Assembly (NCBI GenBank): GCA_937901475.1
Contig: CALGTL010000144.1
Location: 1 to 32,287 of the forward strand
DNA length: 32,287 nucleotides
Source: an uncultured Dehalococcoidia bacterium
Lineage (GTDB): Bacteria; Chloroflexota; Dehalococcoidia; Lucifugimonadales; Australimonadaceae
Reading direction: 5' to 3'
The notes below the pieces were generated by a model. That model did not search any database. It was not told the DNA's origin and saw only the letters and a list, made by a program, of their open reading frames with translations. Position 1 is the first letter of the stretch. Every line of letters begins with the position of its first letter. Both the position numbers and the translations under genes were made by a program. Positions 17,143-24,051 of the stretch are shown here, piece after piece.

Positions 17143-18561
17143 ATGAATGACCCTGTTGCACCCTCTCCAGTAAGTTTCGGCTACGAGCTCGCTCTGCACC
17201 GAGTTGTGGGTCTTGCCGACTACGAACGAGTTGCTGGAATCGGGTCACCTCTCGTTAAGGAAGACCTGAATAGGATGCGCAATCTCGCTCATCGTATTGG
17301 GAACCCTCAGTGCGATGTTCCGGTTGTCCATGTTGCGGGTACCAAGGGAAAAGGCAGCACTGCGGCGATGATTTCCAGCGTCCTTGTGGCTGCGGGCCAT
17401 CGCGTGGGGTTGTTCACGTCGCCGCACCTACATACATTTCGAGAGCGAATTCGAGTCGATGGCGTGCCATTGTCCGAAGATCAATTCGTCAACTCTGTTA
17501 ACAGAATATGGCCTCATGTAGAGGCCATGGCGGTCGAATGCACGGATGGCGCGCCTACGACATTCGAGTTGCTGACGGCGATGGCTTTCGACCTGCCGCG
17601 CAGCGAGGGAGTTGATGTGCTGGTCTTAGAAGTGGGGATGGGTGGAAGGCTCGATTCTACGAATGTTGCCGACGCAATTGTTGACGTCATTACGTCCATC
17701 AGTCTTGATCACACCGCGATACTAGGAGACACGATCGAACTAATCGCAACAGAGAAGGCAGGCATAATCAAGGCGGCTACTCGAACGGTGGCCGCACCGC
17801 AGGTATTTCCCTCGGCTCGTGAAGTAATTACGGAGCGCGTGCTAGAGAAGGGGGCAACACTGATCGAGGTTGGGCAGGATCTGACTTTCGAGGTGCTTGA
17901 CCATGATTTGACAGGGCAAACGGTTGGGATTGATACCCCGCTTCGTCATTACGGAGTTCGTTTTTCGTTGCTCGGTGCGCATCAGGCTGAGAATGCAGCC
18001 ACTGCTATAGCTGCGATTGAGGCGTTCGATCCCCGTATTGAACCTGAGGTTATTGCACGAGGCCTAGCGAATGTTCAATGGGAAGGCCGGTTCCAGGTAC
18101 TGGATGGAGGGCCACCTGCGCTGGTAATCGATGGAGCACATAATCCCCACTCTATGGGTGTGCTTTGCGATGCGATTCGCGAGTACCTGGCCCCAACCGA
18201 TATCGTAGTTGTATTTGGCTGTTCGGGCGACAAAGAGCTGACAGGGATGGTCGAGCAACTCGCAACGCTGGCAAGCTATGTCGTCGTTTGCACGTCGCGC
18301 CACCCCCGGGCAACCAAGGGTGAAGCAGTGGTTGCCGCGTTCGAGGCAGCAGGTGTATCGACGAGCTATGTGCCCAACGTGACTGATGCATTGGATGTTG
18401 CGCGTGAAATAGTGACACCATCTGGTGCGATTATCGTGACAGGTTCACTTTTCGTCGTAGGGGAAGTGCTTGAGGCATGGCAGGGTATCGAGCCGGAGCG
18501 TTACCCTGAGTTGGATCGCCCGTATGAGGGCCAAGTGAAGCCTGTTTCAGGCTTGGGGTAG
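17143..18561 (+). CDS. folC: Dihydrofolate/folylpolyglutamate synthase
   Basis: The enzyme adds glutamate to folates using ATP and, in many bacteria, also makes dihydrofolate from dihydropteroate. The family motifs are all present: the ATP loop HVAGTKGKGSTAAMISSVL, SPHLHTFRERIRVDG, LEVGMGGRLDSTNV, SLDHTAILGDTIELIATEKAGIIK and VIDGAHNPHSM at the C-terminal domain. The track opens at ATG 17104 (485 aa), but the first 13 residues are unlike the family. ATG 17143, behind GAGAGG, fits better and gives 472 aa; this choice is not firm. fabF follows after 4 nt, so the two are almost certainly one transcript. Confidence 0.93.
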   Translation: MNDPVAPSPVSFGYELALHRVVGLADYERVAGIGSPLVKEDLNRMRNLAHRIGNPQCDVPVVHVAGTKGKGSTAAMISSVLVAAGHRVGLFTSPHLHTFRERIRVDGVPLSEDQFVNSVNRIWPHVEAMAVECTDGAPTTFELLTAMAFDLPRSEGVDVLVLEVGMGGRLDSTNVADAIVDVITSISLDHTAILGDTIELIATEKAGIIKAATRTVAAPQVFPSAREVITERVLEKGATLIEVGQDLTFEVLDHDLTGQTVGIDTPLRHYGVRFSLLGAHQAENAATAIAAIEAFDPRIEPEVIARGLANVQWEGRFQVLDGGPPALVIDGAHNPHSMGVLCDAIREYLAPTDIVVVFGCSGDKELTGMVEQLATLASYVVVCTSRHPRATKGEAVVAAFEAAGVSTSYVPNVTDALDVAREIVTPSGAIIVTGSLFVVGEVLEAWQGIEPERYPELDRPYEGQVKPVSGLG

Positions 18562-18565
18562 TGCA

Positions 18566-19828
18566 ATGACCGAGTTGAAGAGGAACGGGAAACCTAGAGT
18601 CGTAATCACCGGCATGGGGGCCCTGACGCCCTTGGGTGAGAGCGCCTCAGAATTTTGGAATGGACTAGTGGCGGGTAGATCTGGCGTAGGCCCGATGCGT
18701 CTGGCCGACTCCACGGGATACCCATGCCAGATTTCAGGGGAGGTCAGTGACTTCGACCCTGAGCGCTACATGGAGAAGCGCGAAGCCCGGCGGATGGCTC
18801 GCTTTTCCCAATTGGCCGCCGCCGCGACGCAAGAGGCCTTTCGCGATGCAGGGATTACTGAGGGGTCGGTGAATGGCGAGCGTATGGGTGTTGCTCTCGG
18901 GAATGGGAACGGTGGATTCCCTACAATCGAGGAGAATATGCGGATACTGGTGGATCGCGGAGGCATGAGGATGTCTCCGTTTTTTTTCCCGATGATTTTG
19001 CCCAATATGGCCTCAGCTAATCTTAGTAGGATGTTTGGAGCTTTGGGCCCCAGCAGCACGATTACTACCGCGTGTGCAGCGTCGACTCAATCCATAGGGG
19101 AGGCGACGGAGATTATTAAGCGTGGTGCAGCGGACATCATGATCACAGGAGGTACGGAAGCGGGTATCTCACAGATGGGCCTTTCTGGATTCGCTGTCAT
19201 GCGAGCGCTCACCACTCAGAACGAAGAGCCCGGTCGAGCCAGTAAACCATTCGATGCGAACCGCGATGGCTTCGTGCCTTCAGAAGGCGCAGGTATATTA
19301 ATCATCGAATCTTTGGAGCATGCGCTGAGGCGCGGAGCCAATATCCTCGCTGAGATTCAGGGGTACGGCGCGTCTTCCGACGGACATCATCAATTCCAGC
19401 CCGACGACGATGGTGCAGGAGCGAGTCGCGCCATTCGCTGGGCTCTCGAAGATGCTGGCATTGGGCCGCAAGAGATTGATTACATCAACGCTCACGGTAC
19501 ATCGACTCCTATGAATGACGCGTCGGAGACCGCTGCAATCAAGCGGGTATTCGGTGATGCTGCGTACCAAGTGCCGATTAGCTCGACTAAATCGATGATT
19601 GGCCACGCGCTCGGCGGTGCAGGGGGGATGGAAGCGGTTGCCTGCGTGCAGACCATTCGCTCGGGTTTGATCCACCCGACAATTAACTATACGACCCCTG
19701 ATCCTGCCTGCGATCTAGATTACGTTCCTAATGTGGCTCGTGAGAAAGACATCCGATTGGTGCTGTCTAATAGCTTTGGCTTCGGTGGACAGAACGCCTG
19801 TCTAGTATTCTCGCGGTACGAGGACTAG
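18566..19828 (+). CDS. fabF: Beta-ketoacyl-ACP synthase II
   Basis: This is a condensing enzyme of type II fatty-acid synthesis: it joins malonyl-ACP to a growing acyl chain. It has 420 residues, the normal length. The thiolase-fold active site is complete: Cys170 in TTACAASTQS, His310 in NAHGTSTP, Lys342 and His347 in STKSMIGHALGGAGG, and the Gly-rich NSFGFGGQNACLVF near the end. The N-terminus RVVITGMGALTPLG is typical of FabF. It starts 4 nt after folC. No acyl carrier protein or other fab gene is nearby, so it is not part of a classic fab cluster; involvement in a special lipid cannot be excluded. Confidence 0.94.
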   Translation: MTELKRNGKPRVVITGMGALTPLGESASEFWNGLVAGRSGVGPMRLADSTGYPCQISGEVSDFDPERYMEKREARRMARFSQLAAAATQEAFRDAGITEGSVNGERMGVALGNGNGGFPTIEENMRILVDRGGMRMSPFFFPMILPNMASANLSRMFGALGPSSTITTACAASTQSIGEATEIIKRGAADIMITGGTEAGISQMGLSGFAVMRALTTQNEEPGRASKPFDANRDGFVPSEGAGILIIESLEHALRRGANILAEIQGYGASSDGHHQFQPDDDGAGASRAIRWALEDAGIGPQEIDYINAHGTSTPMNDASETAAIKRVFGDAAYQVPISSTKSMIGHALGGAGGMEAVACVQTIRSGLIHPTINYTTPDPACDLDYVPNVAREKDIRLVLSNSFGFGGQNACLVFSRYED

Positions 19829-19853
19829 CCCAAGCTTCTAGTGCCCTGTTATC

Positions 19854-20087
19854 ATGCTTAAGATGGCTACAGACGCAAAGCTGGTCGTGTATACACGCCC
19901 CGATTGCTCCTATTCAGACGCGCTTCTGCACGATTTGGAGAAAGACGGGGTCGAATATAAGCAAATTGACCTGAGCATGTTTCCTGAATTGATTCCGGAA
20001 ATGGAGCGCCTCACGGGTGGTGAGCGAGTTACTCCAGTTATGGTTGAAGGAGACTTGGTCATTGTCGGTTACCACGGCATAGGCTGA
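19854..20087 (+). CDS. Glutaredoxin-like protein with a single active-site cysteine
   Basis: The 77-residue protein has a thioredoxin-fold glutaredoxin core. VVYTRPDCSYSDALLHDLEKD carries the active site as C18-S-Y-S21, TPVMVEGD gives the cis-Pro loop, and the C-terminal Gly region is GYHGIG. The normal CPYC is replaced by CSYS, so only the first cysteine remains. Such forms act by glutathionylation or as specialised electron carriers rather than as ordinary dithiol reductases. Translation may begin at ATG 19854 or at the second Met (19863). It follows fabF by 25 nt and precedes tRNA-Asp. The specific partner is unknown. Confidence 0.8.
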   Translation: MLKMATDAKLVVYTRPDCSYSDALLHDLEKDGVEYKQIDLSMFPELIPEMERLTGGERVTPVMVEGDLVIVGYHGIG

Positions 20088-20130
20088 GCGTTCTAGCACC
20101 TGGTGGGTCGTTGGCCCATCGAGACACCGC

Positions 20131-20209
20131 GGGCCGGTGGTGTAGTCTGGCTTAACACACCTCCCTGTCAAGGAGGAGATCACGGGTTCGAATCCCGTCC
20201 GGCTCGCCA
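20131..20209 (+). tRNA. tRNA-Asp (anticodon GTC), CCA encoded
   Basis: A full cloverleaf can be drawn. The acceptor GGGCCGG pairs with CCGGCTC (one G-T), the D stem is GTGT/ACAC, and the anticodon stem CCTCC/GGAGG surrounds loop CTGTCAA with anticodon GTC. The variable loop is AGATC, and the T arm is ACGGG-TTCGAAT-CCCGT. The discriminator G is followed by an encoded CCA at 20207-20209. Confidence 0.97.
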
Positions 20210-20249
20210 GTTTCTCTTTCGCGCAACGGCTACTCAGCATAAGTGGCAT

Positions 20250-20459
20250 GTGGCGCTCTTTTATAAGGAGTACGTTGAGTATCTCCTAAAAATTGATTCT
20301 TCAACTTTTGATAATACTTACCGCCCCGTGCTGCTGAATGTTGAGCAGCAGCAGGTGAAGACTCCCGGTGGATTAATCTGGAAAATGGACTTAGTAAGGC
20401 CATTTGAACTTGCGTTCGCGCAACGCGGCATTTTCTATAACGATTCACTTTCTACTTGA
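20250..20459 (+). pseudogene. Possible small ORF or gene remnant directly after tRNA-Asp
   Basis: The frame running out of the tRNA stays open to 20459. From GTG 20250 it reads about 69 residues with protein-like composition, for example EYLLKIDSSTFDNTYRPVLL and MDLVRPFELAFAQRGIFY. There is no Shine-Dalgarno before the GTG and I recognise no family. It could be a decayed gene fragment, as often sits beside a tRNA used for integration, or a chance ORF. No integrase or tRNA 3'-end repeat was found in the window. Confidence 0.25.
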
Positions 20460-20548
20460 AGAGACCTTATCTGCCCGAGCTTGACTACGTGCAAAGTATC
20501 CGTAAGCCATGCCGGGAAGAAACGTGATGAGATATTGTGTATTAAATA

Positions 20549-20582
20549 GTAAAAGGCCCCGCCATTTGCCGGGGCCTTTTAC
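20549..20582 (-). terminator. Strong intrinsic terminator ending the micro-ORF unit
   Basis: GTAAAAGGCCCCG and CGGGGCCTTTTAC form a perfect 13-bp stem around an 8-nt loop. The A-rich 5' and T-rich 3' flanks make it work in both directions. It lies 15 nt after the stop of the 42-aa minus-strand ORF. Confidence 0.85.
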
Positions 20583-20597
20583 CTACTTCTCGCTTCC

Positions 20598-20726
20598 CTA
20601 GGACTTGATGGACATGAACGCAGCGAGTTCGTTGCGTATCTCATGTCGTGGCGCAGTAGTTGCGATCTCGTTGTAATAAGCAGCGAGCTTCATCGAGCTG
20701 TAAAGCGTCTTTAGGTAATTGAACAT
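20598..20726 (-). CDS. Micro-ORF of 42 aa with strong ribosome-binding site
   Basis: This gene is too short for the ORF track. The minus strand reads GGAGGG-AACTAC-ATG, then MFNYLKTLYSSMKLAAYYNE and onwards to EIRNELAAFMSIKS and a stop, 15 nt before a strong terminator. It looks mostly helical and amphipathic, with no Cys and no long hydrophobic run. The segment KLAAYYNEIA resembles TARYYREVSA in the 52-aa ORF just upstream, so the two may be related. I do not recognise a family. The case for it being real rests on the ideal ribosome-binding site, the terminator and the paired arrangement. Confidence 0.65.
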   Translation of the reverse strand: MFNYLKTLYSSMKLAAYYNEIATTAPRHEIRNELAAFMSIKS

Positions 20727-20773
20727 GTAGTTCCCTCCGTTGTCCTTCGTGTTGATATGCAATCCGAATCCGC

Positions 20774-20800
20774 GAGCCCTACGCTACGAGCGTGGGGCTC
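20774..20800 (-). promoter_or_regulatory. Hairpin overlapping the end of the 52-aa ORF
   Basis: GAGCCCTACGC and GCGTGGGGCTC pair over 11 bp (one G-U) around a 5-nt loop. The stem includes the stop codon of the 52-aa ORF and lies about 50 nt before the next start codon. It could be an intercistronic stability or attenuation element; no U-tract follows. Confidence 0.45.
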
Positions 20801-20937
20801 TCGGAATCATTGGCCCTGTCGCCTTGGACCATTCCAGACGCCAGGTCTTGGGAAAGACTGGCCTGGTATCGTGCGGACACTTCTCGATAGTATCGTGCGG
20901 TGGCAAGCGCTTCATCGATTCTCTTTAGCAGTCCCAT
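20779..20937 (-). CDS. Micro-ORF of 52 aa with consensus ribosome-binding site
   Basis: This gene is missed by the ORF track because of its size. The minus strand carries a perfect AGGAGG followed by TGGAACAA and ATG. The product begins MGLLKRIDEALATARYYREV, continues through SARYQASLSQDLASGMVQGD and ends in a polar tail. It is charged and predicted helical with no membrane segment. It shares a YY(R/N)E core with the 42-aa product encoded downstream. A structured leader and a -35/-10 pair lie upstream. No family is recognised; a protein-protein adaptor or regulator role is conceivable but unsupported. Confidence 0.65.
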   Translation of the reverse strand: MGLLKRIDEALATARYYREVSARYQASLSQDLASGMVQGDRANDSESPTLVA

Positions 20938-20980
20938 TTGTTCCACCTCCTACAGTGTGCGGGTATGCAAATTGTTTGCG

Positions 20981-21298
20981 TGTGTGCCGCGTTTCGTTCA
21001 GGCGCGCCGAACTAAAGGCCCCAAACCGGGGGCGCGTGAAACGAATCACGGGCACACAACTATGATTGTTGTGCAAGCCGCTGGAGCGAGAGGTGTAACG
21101 GGTAAGCCCTTCTCCGCGGTGGCGCCTCCACGTGGAGTACACCCTGCTCGATGGGGCCAGCGGTCTGCGTGCAGACTCTTCGGAGTTCGGTCCAAGTACG
21201 TGATCCCGGTAAAGTGCCTGACCGCGCCAGTTGTGGCGTCGCGCCATGCGTGTAGTGGGGGCCCGTAGCCTTCGGTCCATTCCTTAGTGTCTGGGATA
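20981..21298 (-). ncRNA. Candidate structured leader RNA or ncRNA upstream of the micro-ORFs
   Basis: This 320-bp stretch is rich in inverted repeats. A three-part stem runs from 20981 to 21058 (TGTGTGCC/GGCACACA, CGTTTC/GAAACG, CGCGCC/GGCGCG). CACAAC-7 nt-GTTGTG is at 21055-21073, CTCCACGTGGAG at 21126-21137, GTCTGCGTGCAGAC at 21163-21176 and TGGCG-TCG-CGCCA at 21234-21246. The first two share bases and cannot both form. A promoter-like pair lies just upstream on the minus strand. I checked by eye for RNase P, tmRNA, SRP and 6S signatures and saw none. The competing ORF of 93 aa (21046-21327) overlaps this region and cannot be ruled out. Confidence 0.4.
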
Positions 21299-21327
21299 AT
21301 CATAGCACGTGACGATATTCGACGCAA
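21299..21327 (-). promoter_or_regulatory. Probable promoter of the micro-ORF unit
   Basis: On the minus strand TTGCGT (21327-21322) and TATGAT (21304-21299) are separated by exactly 17 bp. Transcription would start near 21292 and run through the hairpin-rich leader into the two micro-ORFs. Confidence 0.5.
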
Positions 21328-21398
21328 GAGCAGGATGACAGGTTTATGTTAAATGGTAGTTACATTAGAGTTACTGATGAATGCTGATATGGCAGTAG

Positions 21399-21944
21399 AT
21401 GAGTTTTATGGCATACCCTGTCGAAATACGCACTAAAAGTCTTCATATTCGCGAATTTAGAAATAATGATGCTGAAAGACTATTCCAATTGACCTCAGAC
21501 CCAGATGTAGTCCGTTACCTTGAATTCGAAGCGACGTCACGCGGAGAATCCCAAGGTTTGCTGGATTTCGCTATTGGATCATCGGAATCCGTACCGCGGA
21601 GTGCCTATGTGCTGGCAATCGTCGACCCATTAACCGAAATAGTAATAGGTTCATGCGGTTTGGAGGCATCTGCCGACGACCCTAGCATTGCTGAAGTGTC
21701 CTTTATGCTTGGTCGTGACCAGTGGGGAAAAGGATTCGCGGGAGAGCTAATGCCAGCATTGATCGAACTGGCACAGGGGCCTGCCGGGTTCAGCCTCCTC
21801 TACGCAGTGGTGCACCCCGACAATGTGGCATCGATACGCGTCCTCGAGCACTTAGGAATGACTATCGACGGTACGGTTCCAGGTGAGGCCTCGCGCGAAG
21901 GACGATGGCGAGAAGGCCTGCACTATTCAATACTTTTTGCTTAA
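21399..21944 (+). CDS. GNAT-family N-acetyltransferase (RimJ/RimL-like)
   Basis: The 181-residue protein follows the GNAT pattern of the RimJ/RimL subgroup. LHIREFRNNDAERLFQLTSD begins the fold and VIGSCGLEASADDPSIAEVS is the central strand pair. FMLGRDQWGKGFAGELMPAL forms the acetyl-CoA pyrophosphate loop (Q/RxxGxG/A type, here QWGKGFA). VVHPDNVASIRVLEHLGMTI is the C-terminal signature. Members acetylate N-termini of ribosomal proteins, amino acids or antibiotics. The start is uncertain: Met codons at 21399 and 21411 are both possible and neither has a clear Shine-Dalgarno. It stands alone, divergent from the micro-ORF unit. Confidence 0.87.
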   Translation: MSFMAYPVEIRTKSLHIREFRNNDAERLFQLTSDPDVVRYLEFEATSRGESQGLLDFAIGSSESVPRSAYVLAIVDPLTEIVIGSCGLEASADDPSIAEVSFMLGRDQWGKGFAGELMPALIELAQGPAGFSLLYAVVHPDNVASIRVLEHLGMTIDGTVPGEASREGRWREGLHYSILFA

Positions 21945-21954
21945 CATGAAATAC

Positions 21955-21985
21955 TTCCCCCCGGGGAATCCGTGCATCGGGGGAG
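21955..21985. terminator. Weak GC-rich hairpin after the GNAT gene
   Basis: TCCCCCCG and CGGGGGA pair around a 14-nt loop just after the GNAT stop. There is no U-tract on the plus strand and only a mixed one on the minus strand, so terminator function is uncertain. It lies between convergent genes. Confidence 0.3.
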
Positions 21986-22061
21986 TGAAAAGATTCAGCG
22001 CAATCTCGTTGTAAGCTTCAGGGGAGACACCGGAGCCCCTTGGTGTAGATATAGGTAGGCG

Positions 22062-22274
22062 CTAGCCCCGTTCATCATCTCTAGCAGCAGTAAGAGAAGA
22101 GCGCTTAACCGCACGTTCGATTTTGGTGCGTGTCATCAGGAGGTAGTGCTGACAAGTGAGGCAACGAACTCCGATATCGGCACCGAGGCGCTCCACACGC
22201 CACGTGGAGCCGCCGCAGGGGTGCGCTTTGCGCATGGTCAGGGCCTCACCAAGATGGAACTCTACGACGGCCAT
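22062..22274 (-). CDS. DUF951 family small protein
   Basis: The 70-residue protein matches the DUF951 pattern: a start like [19 protein letters not shown], then [16 protein letters not shown] and [16 protein letters not shown]. Cysteines at 20, 38 and 41 form the family's C...CxxC arrangement, which may bind zinc. The family is common in Firmicutes and Chloroflexi and often sits near translation or chromosome-partition genes; its function is not established. The ATG lies inside the end of pyrF, with a 13-nt overlap, so translation is probably coupled. The C-terminal tail is basic and Ser-rich. Confidence 0.85.
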   Translation of the reverse strand: MAVVEFHLGEALTMRKAHPCGGSTWRVERLGADIGVRCLTCQHYLLMTRTKIERAVKRSSLTAARDDERG

Positions 22275-23092
22275 TGGAAGCCTAGTTTCTTGCGCTCCAC
22301 GTTAATATCGGTCCGGAGCGTGTCAGCCGCTGCTCGCGCAGCCTCCGCAAAATCAGGCCCCTTCGATGCAAAAATGATCCCACGTGACGAGTTGACCACA
22401 GCACCTAGACCTTTAGTATTCATACCGAATCGGATCGCTGATTCTAAGTCACCGCCTTGCGTGCCGATGCCGGGAATGAGAATTGGCATGTCAGTCGCAA
22501 TCTCGCGAACACGGCGCATTTCCTCAGGGGCGGTCGCGCCGACAACTAGGCCAATATTTCCTCTGGTATTCCATTCGACTGCACGCCCAGTGACGTGCTC
22601 GTAAAGTGGGCGTGAACCTTCTGCATCCGTGACTTGTAACTCCTCAAAATCGCTAGCGCCGGGATTCGATGTGCGCGTCAGAATGAACACGCCTTTGTCC
22701 TTGTACTCAAGGAAGGGTTCGATAGTATCTCGACCCATGTAGGGGTTCAGCGTTATCGAATCAGCCCCCCAGACTTCGAATGCGGCCTTCGCGTATGCGG
22801 CCGCGGTGCTGCCTATATCACCTCGCTTAGCGTCAAGAATCACAGGCACGTCGCTCGGCACTGCCTTCATAGTGGCTTCTAGGGCACGCAACCCGAGGAG
22901 CCCCTCTGCTTCATAGAAGGCATAGTTGGGCTTGTAGGCGCATACGAGGTCGCCCGTTGCTTCGATGATTGACTTCGTGAAGGCCGCGAAATCGCTGATT
23001 GGCATGGACGGACCCCATGGATCCAAACCGATACATACCAAGCTTTGGTTGCGCCTCGCTGCAGTGTCTAGGCGGTCAGTAAATGTACTCAC
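22262..23092 (-). CDS. pyrF: Orotidine 5'-phosphate decarboxylase, type 2
   Basis: This enzyme converts orotidine monophosphate to UMP, the last step of pyrimidine synthesis. The 276-residue length and motifs match the type 2 class. [14 protein letters not shown] is near the start, [20 protein letters not shown] carries the catalytic Lys89 and Asps, and [17 protein letters not shown] follows. [13 protein letters not shown] forms the phosphate-binding loop. The start is GTG. It overlaps the DUF951 gene by 13 nt. The upstream 188 bp separate it from the divergent glycosylase gene. Confidence 0.95.
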   Translation of the reverse strand: MSTFTDRLDTAARRNQSLVCIGLDPWGPSMPISDFAAFTKSIIEATGDLVCAYKPNYAFYEAEGLLGLRALEATMKAVPSDVPVILDAKRGDIGSTAAAYAKAAFEVWGADSITLNPYMGRDTIEPFLEYKDKGVFILTRTSNPGASDFEELQVTDAEGSRPLYEHVTGRAVEWNTRGNIGLVVGATAPEEMRRVREIATDMPILIPGIGTQGGDLESAIRFGMNTKGLGAVVNSSRGIIFASKGPDFAEAARAAADTLRTDINVERKKLGFQWPS

Positions 23093-23298
23093 ATGAACAA
23101 GTTTATCAGCGCATAGGTGCTATCGTGGCTAGACTTGGCCTGATTGACGGGGCAACGTGACTAGCAACAGCGCGATGGCACCGGGATGCTAGGTCCGCTT
23201 ACGTATAAAGACACCGTGTTTGCCAGCACGATAGCTAGTGAGCAGAACCCTAGAGAAGTAAGGATTCGGACTATCTAAATTTGCCATGGAGTGTGCGA

Positions 23299-23979
23299 GT
23301 GACTCGATTTTCTGCAAAAGCCCGGTTGCTCATGGATATCTACGACCGCTTGTTCGCGGCATACGGGCCACAGGGTTGGTGGCCGAGCGATGGTCCGTTC
23401 GAGACAATTGTCGGAGCTGTGCTGACGCAAAACACCGCGTGGGTCAATGTCGACAAGGCATTATCTAATTTATGGGCGGCTGATTTGATGACGCCTGCTG
23501 CCATTCGCGCGGTCTCGGATTCTGACCTAGCGGAGGTAATCCGGCCAAGTGGATACTTCAATAGTAAAACGCGTAAGCTCAAAGCGATTGCTGCGCACCT
23601 AGCGCTCTATGATGATGATACTAATCGGTGGTGCTCTCGCGAGGCCAAGGAGCTACGAGAAGAGCTATTAAGCGTGTATGGCATTGGTCCGGAGACGGCG
23701 GATGACATTGTGCTGTACGTTGCTAAATTGCCGTCGTTCGTGATGGATACGTATACGATTCGCATCATTGACCGTATTGGTGCGACTCCTCGGCGCAAGC
23801 GTTACGAGGACTATCAAGCTCTGTTTGAAGATAATCTTCCTAACGATGCGCCTCTATTCAACGAATACCACGCTCTACTCGATGAGCATGCGAAAGCGAT
23901 TTGCCACAAGCGTAACCCTGCCTGCGGTGACTGCGCGCTACGTGAAATCTGTCGCGAAGGTAAGCGTGCCATGGTGTAA
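23299..23979 (+). CDS. Endonuclease III-like DNA glycosylase (MagIII-type), 4Fe-4S
   Basis: The protein is a HhH-GPD DNA glycosylase. FETIVGAVLTQNTAWVNVDK begins the fold and the hairpin LLSVYGIGPETADDIVLY precedes the catalytic Asp in PSFVMDTYTIRIID. The C-terminal cysteines (208, 215, 218, 224 in track numbering) are spaced C-x6-C-x2-C-x5-C, the standard iron-sulfur loop. The Lys that gives endonuclease III its lyase activity is Glu here (GPETA), as in the Helicobacter MagIII 3-methyladenine glycosylase, so it is probably a monofunctional glycosylase for alkylated bases. The track starts at TTG 23281; GTG 23299 with GGAG 7 nt before is a better start. A strong terminator follows. Confidence 0.88.
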   Translation: MTRFSAKARLLMDIYDRLFAAYGPQGWWPSDGPFETIVGAVLTQNTAWVNVDKALSNLWAADLMTPAAIRAVSDSDLAEVIRPSGYFNSKTRKLKAIAAHLALYDDDTNRWCSREAKELREELLSVYGIGPETADDIVLYVAKLPSFVMDTYTIRIIDRIGATPRRKRYEDYQALFEDNLPNDAPLFNEYHALLDEHAKAICHKRNPACGDCALREICREGKRAMV

Positions 23980-23983
23980 AGGG

Positions 23984-24021
23984 AAAGGAGAGAGGCCGTA
24001 CCCCACCCCCCTCTCTCCTTT
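23984..24021. terminator. Bidirectional terminator between glycosylase and bicupin A
   Basis: AAAGGAGAGAGG and CCTCTCTCCTTT form a perfect 12-bp stem around a 14-nt loop, ending in CTTTT on the plus strand. T-rich sequence on the minus side suits termination of the convergent cupin gene as well. Confidence 0.8.
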
Positions 24022-24051
24022 TGTGAATTCGCTAGTGAGAGGCTATTCGGT

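Noticed and set aside
20103-20250. N-terminal part of the 118-aa plus ORF
   Set aside because: This part is simply translation through tRNA-Asp.
20981-21058. Integron attC-like site
   Set aside because: The imperfect stem was suggestive, but the expected RYYYAAC/GTTRRRY ends and an integrase are lacking.
20900-21280. 122-aa ORFs on both strands (20900-21268 plus, 20912-21280 minus)
   Set aside because: They overlap each other and the structured region, have odd Cys/Arg-rich composition and no ribosome-binding site.
21046-21327. 93-aa minus-strand ORF
   Set aside because: It overlaps the probable promoter and hairpin-rich leader and has no Shine-Dalgarno. It is not fully excluded and is mentioned under the ncRNA candidate.
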